DNA from: Castanea sativa
Lineage: Eukaryota > Streptophyta > Magnoliopsida > Fagales > Fagaceae
Direction of reading: 5' to 3'
Assembly (NCBI RefSeq): GCF_040712315.1
Contig: NC_134014.1
Coordinates: forward strand, 38,429,634-38,493,633
DNA: 64,000 nt
In this document: positions 59,583 through 64,000 of the stretch, piece by piece
How the letters are laid out: each line of letters opens with the position of its first letter
Position numbering within the stretch: the stretch's first letter is position 1
Notes under the pieces: model-generated
Database searches by the model: none
What the model saw: the letters and a program-made list of their open reading frames with translations, nothing else
Told to the model about the DNA's origin: nothing
Position numbers and translations under genes: made by a program

Positions 59583-62500
59583 ATGAGTTGCTTAGTGTGG
59601 AACTGTCGTGGGCTTGAAAACCAATGTACAGAGAACGAGCTTGCAGAGATGGTGCGGGCAAAAGATTCTTTTATCGTATTTTTAGCTGAAACATGGGCAG
59701 ATGAAGCAAGGCTAAAACAAGTGCTACAGAAGATATAGTTTGAAAATATTTTCATCACTCCTAGATCGACTAGGGGTGGTGGATTGGTGTTGTTTGGAGA
59801 TTATCAATTGGTGTATCAGTGGTGGGTTCAAGTAAGAATTTTATTGATGCAATTATCAACAGAAATAAGGAGGATGAATGGCGATTTACCGACTTTTATG
59901 GCAAACCAGAGACCCACACGAGATTAGAATCTTGGGAACAACTTAGAAGTTTGGATCGAAAATTCCAACTCCCTTGGCTATGAGCGGGAGACTTCAATGA
60001 ACTAAGAAGGGCCGATGAGAAATTGGGGGGCAATAGAAGAAGTCATAATCAAATAAAGCTTTTCCGGGATGCATTGGATGAATGTGGTTTCATTGATCTA
60101 GGCTACTTAGGTTCGAAGTTCACATGGAGAAAACATTTTGCTAATGGTCAATCAATATGGGAAAGGTTGGATAAGGCATTGTGTACAAATGACTAGGTGC
60201 AGCAGTTTGGAGCAACAAAGGTATTTCATTTAAATAGCTCTACCTCTGATCATATTCCTGTATGGATTGTTCCAAAAGGTCTAGACCTTCCACCCTTGTC
60301 TAGACCATTTAGGTTTGAGGAGATGTGGTTATCGGATAAAGGATGTGGCCGTACGGTGGAAGCTGTTTGGAGAGATGAATTCAATTGCAGTGCCGAGGTT
60401 CAAGTGATGAGAAAAATTGAGAAGTGTGGGAAGGATTTAACTCAATGGAGTCGGCAACACTTTGGGAGTGTTAGGCGAGAATTGAAAGAGAAGAAAAAAC
60501 AACTAGAGAAGGCCAAACAGGTGGCTATGCAATCAGGCAATAATTTTCTGGTTAGGGAGTTAACAAAGGAGGTACATGATTTGATGGATAAGGAGCATAA
60601 AATGTGGAGGCAGCAGGCTAAAAATTTTTGGTTGATTGGAGGGGACAAAAATACAAAGTACTTTCATAGTAGGGCAACTCAGCGGTGTAGGCAAAATAAA
60701 ATTTTAGGCATTTTCAACTTGAATGGGGTGTGGGTTACTCAACCTGACTCAAATGCAAATAGCTTCACAGATTACTATCAGGGATTGTTTACATCTTCAA
60801 ACCCAGTCATGGAGGAGGCTGCCTTGAATTCGGTTCCAAAACTTATCACTGATGAGATGAATGCAATGTTGTCTCAAGAATTCATGGATTGGGAAGTCCA
60901 AACGACCTTGAAGCAGATGGCCCCATTAAAAGCGCCAGGTCCCGGCGATGCGCCAGGTCCCAGCGGTATGCCCCCTCTATTCTATCAAAATTATTGGAAT
61001 TTGGTAGGTTGTGATGTCACAAAAACAATTTTGTCCTACTTAAATACAACCACCCTTCCCCCATCCCCTTAACCATACTTTCATCACTGTTATCCCAAAA
61101 ATAGAAAACCCTTGTTTGTTAATGACTTTCGTCCCATTAGCCTATGTAATGTCCTCTATAAAATTTTGTCAAAGGTGTTAGCTGATAGATTGAATAAAAT
61201 ATTGTCTAATATCATTTCGGAACATTAAAGTGCCTTTACAAAAAACCGATTGATATATGATAATATTCTTGTAGCCTTTGAAACTCTCCATAGCATGAAA
61301 AAACATAAAAGGGGCAAAACTGGCTATACGACGGTCAAATTAGATATGAGTGAAGCCTATGATCGGGTAGAATGGACTTTCTTGGAAAAAATTATGAGAA
61401 AATTGGGGTTTGAAGAGAGGTGGATAAACCTGATGATAGTTTGTGTGAAATCAATATTGTACTCGATACTAGTGAATGGGGAACCGAAAGGCCTAATTCG
61501 TCCTTCTAGGGGGATTCGTCAAGGCGATCCCCTATCTCCATTTTTGTTCCTATTGTGCACAGAAGGACTACATAGCCTTATTACCAAAGTTGCCAATGAA
61601 AAATTCTATAAGGGGGATCTCCCTTTGTAGGAGGAGCCCAAGACTAACCCATTTGCTTTTTGCAAATGATAGTTTGTTGTTTTGTAGGGAAAACAGACAT
61701 GATTCCCTTAAGGTGTTGGAAATTTTAGCAACTTATGAAAGTGTTTCGGGGCAGCAAATCAACCGAAGCAAAACCTCTTTATTCTTTAGTAAGTCAACAT
61801 CCGAGGAGGAAAAAAAAGAGATTAAGGAAGCATTTGGAGTTCTCAAAATTCTGCCCTATGATAGGTACCTGGGGCTACCATCACTTATTGGGAAGAACAA
61901 AAAAGCAAGCTTCGATTACATAAAGGAAAGGATTTGGAGGAAATTACAAGGGTGGGAAGAGAAGTTGTTGTCATAAGCCGGTAGAGAAATCCTCATAAAA
62001 GCTGTGGTGCAAGCAATCCCAACATACACGGTGAGTTGTTTTATGCTTCCTCTAAGTCTTTGCCATGAAATTGAAGTTCTAATCTGTAAGTTTTGGTGGG
62101 GACAAAGGGGAGGCCGAAGGAAAATTCATTGGGTTAAATGGGGTGACATGTGTGACCCAAAGGCGGAAGGCGGGATGGGTTTTAAGGAATTATCGCTTTT
62201 CAATGAAGCTCTACTAGGCAAGCAAGTATAGAGGCTGCTGCATAATAAAAATTCTTTGTTCTACAGAGTTTTTAAATCAAGGTTCTTTCCAAATTGCACA
62301 ATTATGGAAGCCAAAGAGGGTCATGGTGGGTCTTATGCACGGAAGAGCATCTTGAAAGCCAGGGGTGTTATTCAAAAGGGGGCGAAATGAGGGGTGGGAG
62401 ATGGAGAATCAATCAAAATTTATGGAGACAACTAGCTGCCTACTGCTTCCCTTTCTGGTGTACGCGACCCTCTACCATCAGAATTTCAAAATGCCTCAGT

Positions 62501-62933
62501 AAGATCTCTTATAAACCATCAGACTCGCACCTGGGATTTAGAGGTATTATCCACTGCTCTCACTCCATTTGAAGCTGACTTGGTTCAGAAAATCATTCTA
62601 AACCGTGGACAATCAAGGGATGTTCTATTTTGGCCATTTGTTTAGTCAGGCATTTACTCAGTCAAGTCAGGTTACTATTTTCTCAAGTCTAAAGCTCGCT
62701 CCACAATCACACAAGCTCAAGCTCTACCTAATCATCCCAAGCCACCTTGGAATCGGATCTGGAAGCTTAATCTGCCAAACAAAATAAAAAACTTCTTATG
62801 GAGAGCAGCCTGTAATGCACTGCCCACAAGTTCAGAGTTGGTCCGGAGATGCATCATCAACGATCCAATCTGCTCTTTATGCTCAAGTCACTTTAAGGAT
62901 GTTTTACATGCCCTATGGTCCTGTCCGACTCTA
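59583..62933 (+). pseudogene. LINE ORF2, copy 2
   Basis: Endonuclease start at 59583, broken by TAG at about 59738 and a 1-nt loss near 59791. From 60197 a 291-codon frame is open across the linker, where copy 1 has two stops. Shared damage includes the FAND box (61659-61670), the 18-bp duplication (60932-60967) and the double frameshift before [10 protein letters not shown]. Own damage includes TAA at about 61226 (CAA in copy 1). The zf-RVT domain ends at about 62933. Confidence 0.9.
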
Positions 62934-62939
62934 TAGGTC

Positions 62940-63277
62940 CTTCTCAAGTTAGGTCCTTCTCTTAGAAGGGCCTATAATGGTGTTTGACAAACGCCACTAT
63001 AGGTCTTTTTTCTTTGGCCCTTATTAAAAAAAAGAGCCCAAAAAAAAAGTACCTATAGTAGCGTTTGATAAAAGCCACTATAGGTCTTTTTCCCTCTATA
63101 CCTTATTTAAAAAATCCAACCATAATAAAAATAAAAAATAAAAACTGAAATAAAAAGTGCCTATAGGTCCTTGGAAGACTAGGACCTATAGTGGCGTTTT
63201 AAAAACGTTGCCATAGGCTCTTAGAAACGCCACTATAAGACTCCCTTAACGCCACATAGGCCCAGTTTTTTGTAGTG
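62940..63277. mobile_element. CACTA right end, copy 2
   Basis: Counterpart of 14735-15072 with the same missing 25-bp hairpin. It ends TTTTTTGTAGTG followed by TTT. Confidence 0.85.
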
Positions 63278-64000
63278 TTTAGACTCAAGTTAGAGTATAA
63301 TATTTTTATTTATTATTAATTTAGAATGTTACATATGTATACATATGCTGGTTTAGGGTTGATATAACTTATAACCATTTGAATGAAATCAACACTAAAA
63401 CAAATGATTTAAATATCAAAATAAGAAATAAAAATTAAAAAAAAATTTTGAGAGACAAAATTAAATTTCTTTTAAGTGTACAAGTACAATTTATTTTTTA
63501 ATCTTAAATTTAATTATATTATCAAAATATTTTTTATTAAGTCATGTAGGGGTGTCCATGGGTCGATCCAAGTCGGGTTTATGCCCAACCTGCAACCGAC
63601 CCGCTTACATCGGGTGGACGGCTAAACAACCCGCCGCCGACCACAGACGACCTCGGGTCAAGTCAGATTGGACACCAGTGGACAACGGTTGGGTCAGTCG
63701 GCCTCGTACTGAGTTACAATCACCAAATTTTCGCAGGATTGAAGCTCAAAATCAACACATCAAGCCCAGATTTGAGCAAAAATCATGGATCTAAGCAAAA
63801 ATTGAAGAAAAACATCACATGAAGCTCAAATTTGTGTGACAAAATTCATCACTATCGCCGGATCTAAGTGAATTTTGAAGCACAAGCACCAAATCTTCGC
63901 CGGATCGAAGCTCAAAATCGCCGGATCCAAGCTCAAAATCGAAGCACAATCTTCATCTCATCACTGGATTTAAGGAAGAAAACCTACATCTTCACCGGAT
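63278..64000. repeat. Three-copy flanking segment, copy 2 (cut by window)
   Basis: Matches 15073-15796. Whether it continues into the TIR element seen at 16220 or into the gene fragment seen at 45080 cannot be told from this window. Confidence 0.9.

Larger units (their letters stand above)
57900..62933 (+). mobile_element. Plant L1-type LINE, decayed, copy 2
   Basis: Counterpart of 9672-14726 with the same 3' truncation and fusion to CACTA sequence. It has lost 23 bp in the leader between short TTGTT repeats near 58076. Confidence 0.9.
48226..64000. repeat. Large segmental duplication, copy 2
   Basis: Second copy of the block at 1-15796, same orientation and element order. Differences include microsatellite length (a TG run of about 35 bp at 57404 against 15 bp at 9199), a 23-bp deletion in the LINE leader near 58076, and point changes that open or close reading frames. 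Copy 2 also shows the two 3' exons of gene A just left of 48226; the equivalents of copy 1 would lie left of the window. Confidence 0.95.

Overview
This is a coding-poor stretch of a plant nuclear genome, most likely a eudicot and plausibly a woody one (inference). Evidence: AT-rich sequence, short phase-matched spliceosomal exons, Ty1/copia, Ty3/gypsy-like, plant L1-type LINE, CACTA, Mutator-like and Harbinger-like elements, and a broken mitochondrial-type plant HSP70 gene. There are no operons, CRISPR arrays, rRNA or tRNA genes that I can see.

Layout. Positions 1-15796 and 48226-64000 are two nearly identical copies of a block that runs off both window edges. Each carries a small split gene (family A, minus strand). 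Next to it is a nest of elements: a LINE relic interrupted by a copia element, interrupted by a gag-only gypsy-like element, interrupted by a solo LTR. Then follow a long decayed LINE and the right end of a CACTA element. The last part of the block exists a third time at 43646-45079, where the CACTA element is whole (42443-43921) and sits in the terminal repeat of an older hairpin MITE.

The single-copy middle holds, in order: a TIR element with a nested MITE (16220-17270); small gene B (18081-19508, minus), a paralogue of A; a truncated mitochondrial HSP70 pseudogene (19905-21999, minus); a full-length copia element with 1431-bp LTRs (23855-32107) inserted in the first of two tandem LINE RNase H relics; a Mutator-like TIR element (34606-36113); a stray duplicate of gene B exon 1 (37111-37174); a 3.2-kb ORF-less sequence with retroposition hallmarks (38874-42136); and a two-exon fragment of a conserved plant gene (45080-45756).

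The best candidates for functional genes are the A/B family: 76-78 aa proteins from five or six tiny exons with conserved phases and a conserved GC-AG intron. I do not recognise their function. Everything else that codes is transposon-derived, truncated or visibly decayed. Coordinates of element edges without a target-site duplication are approximate.
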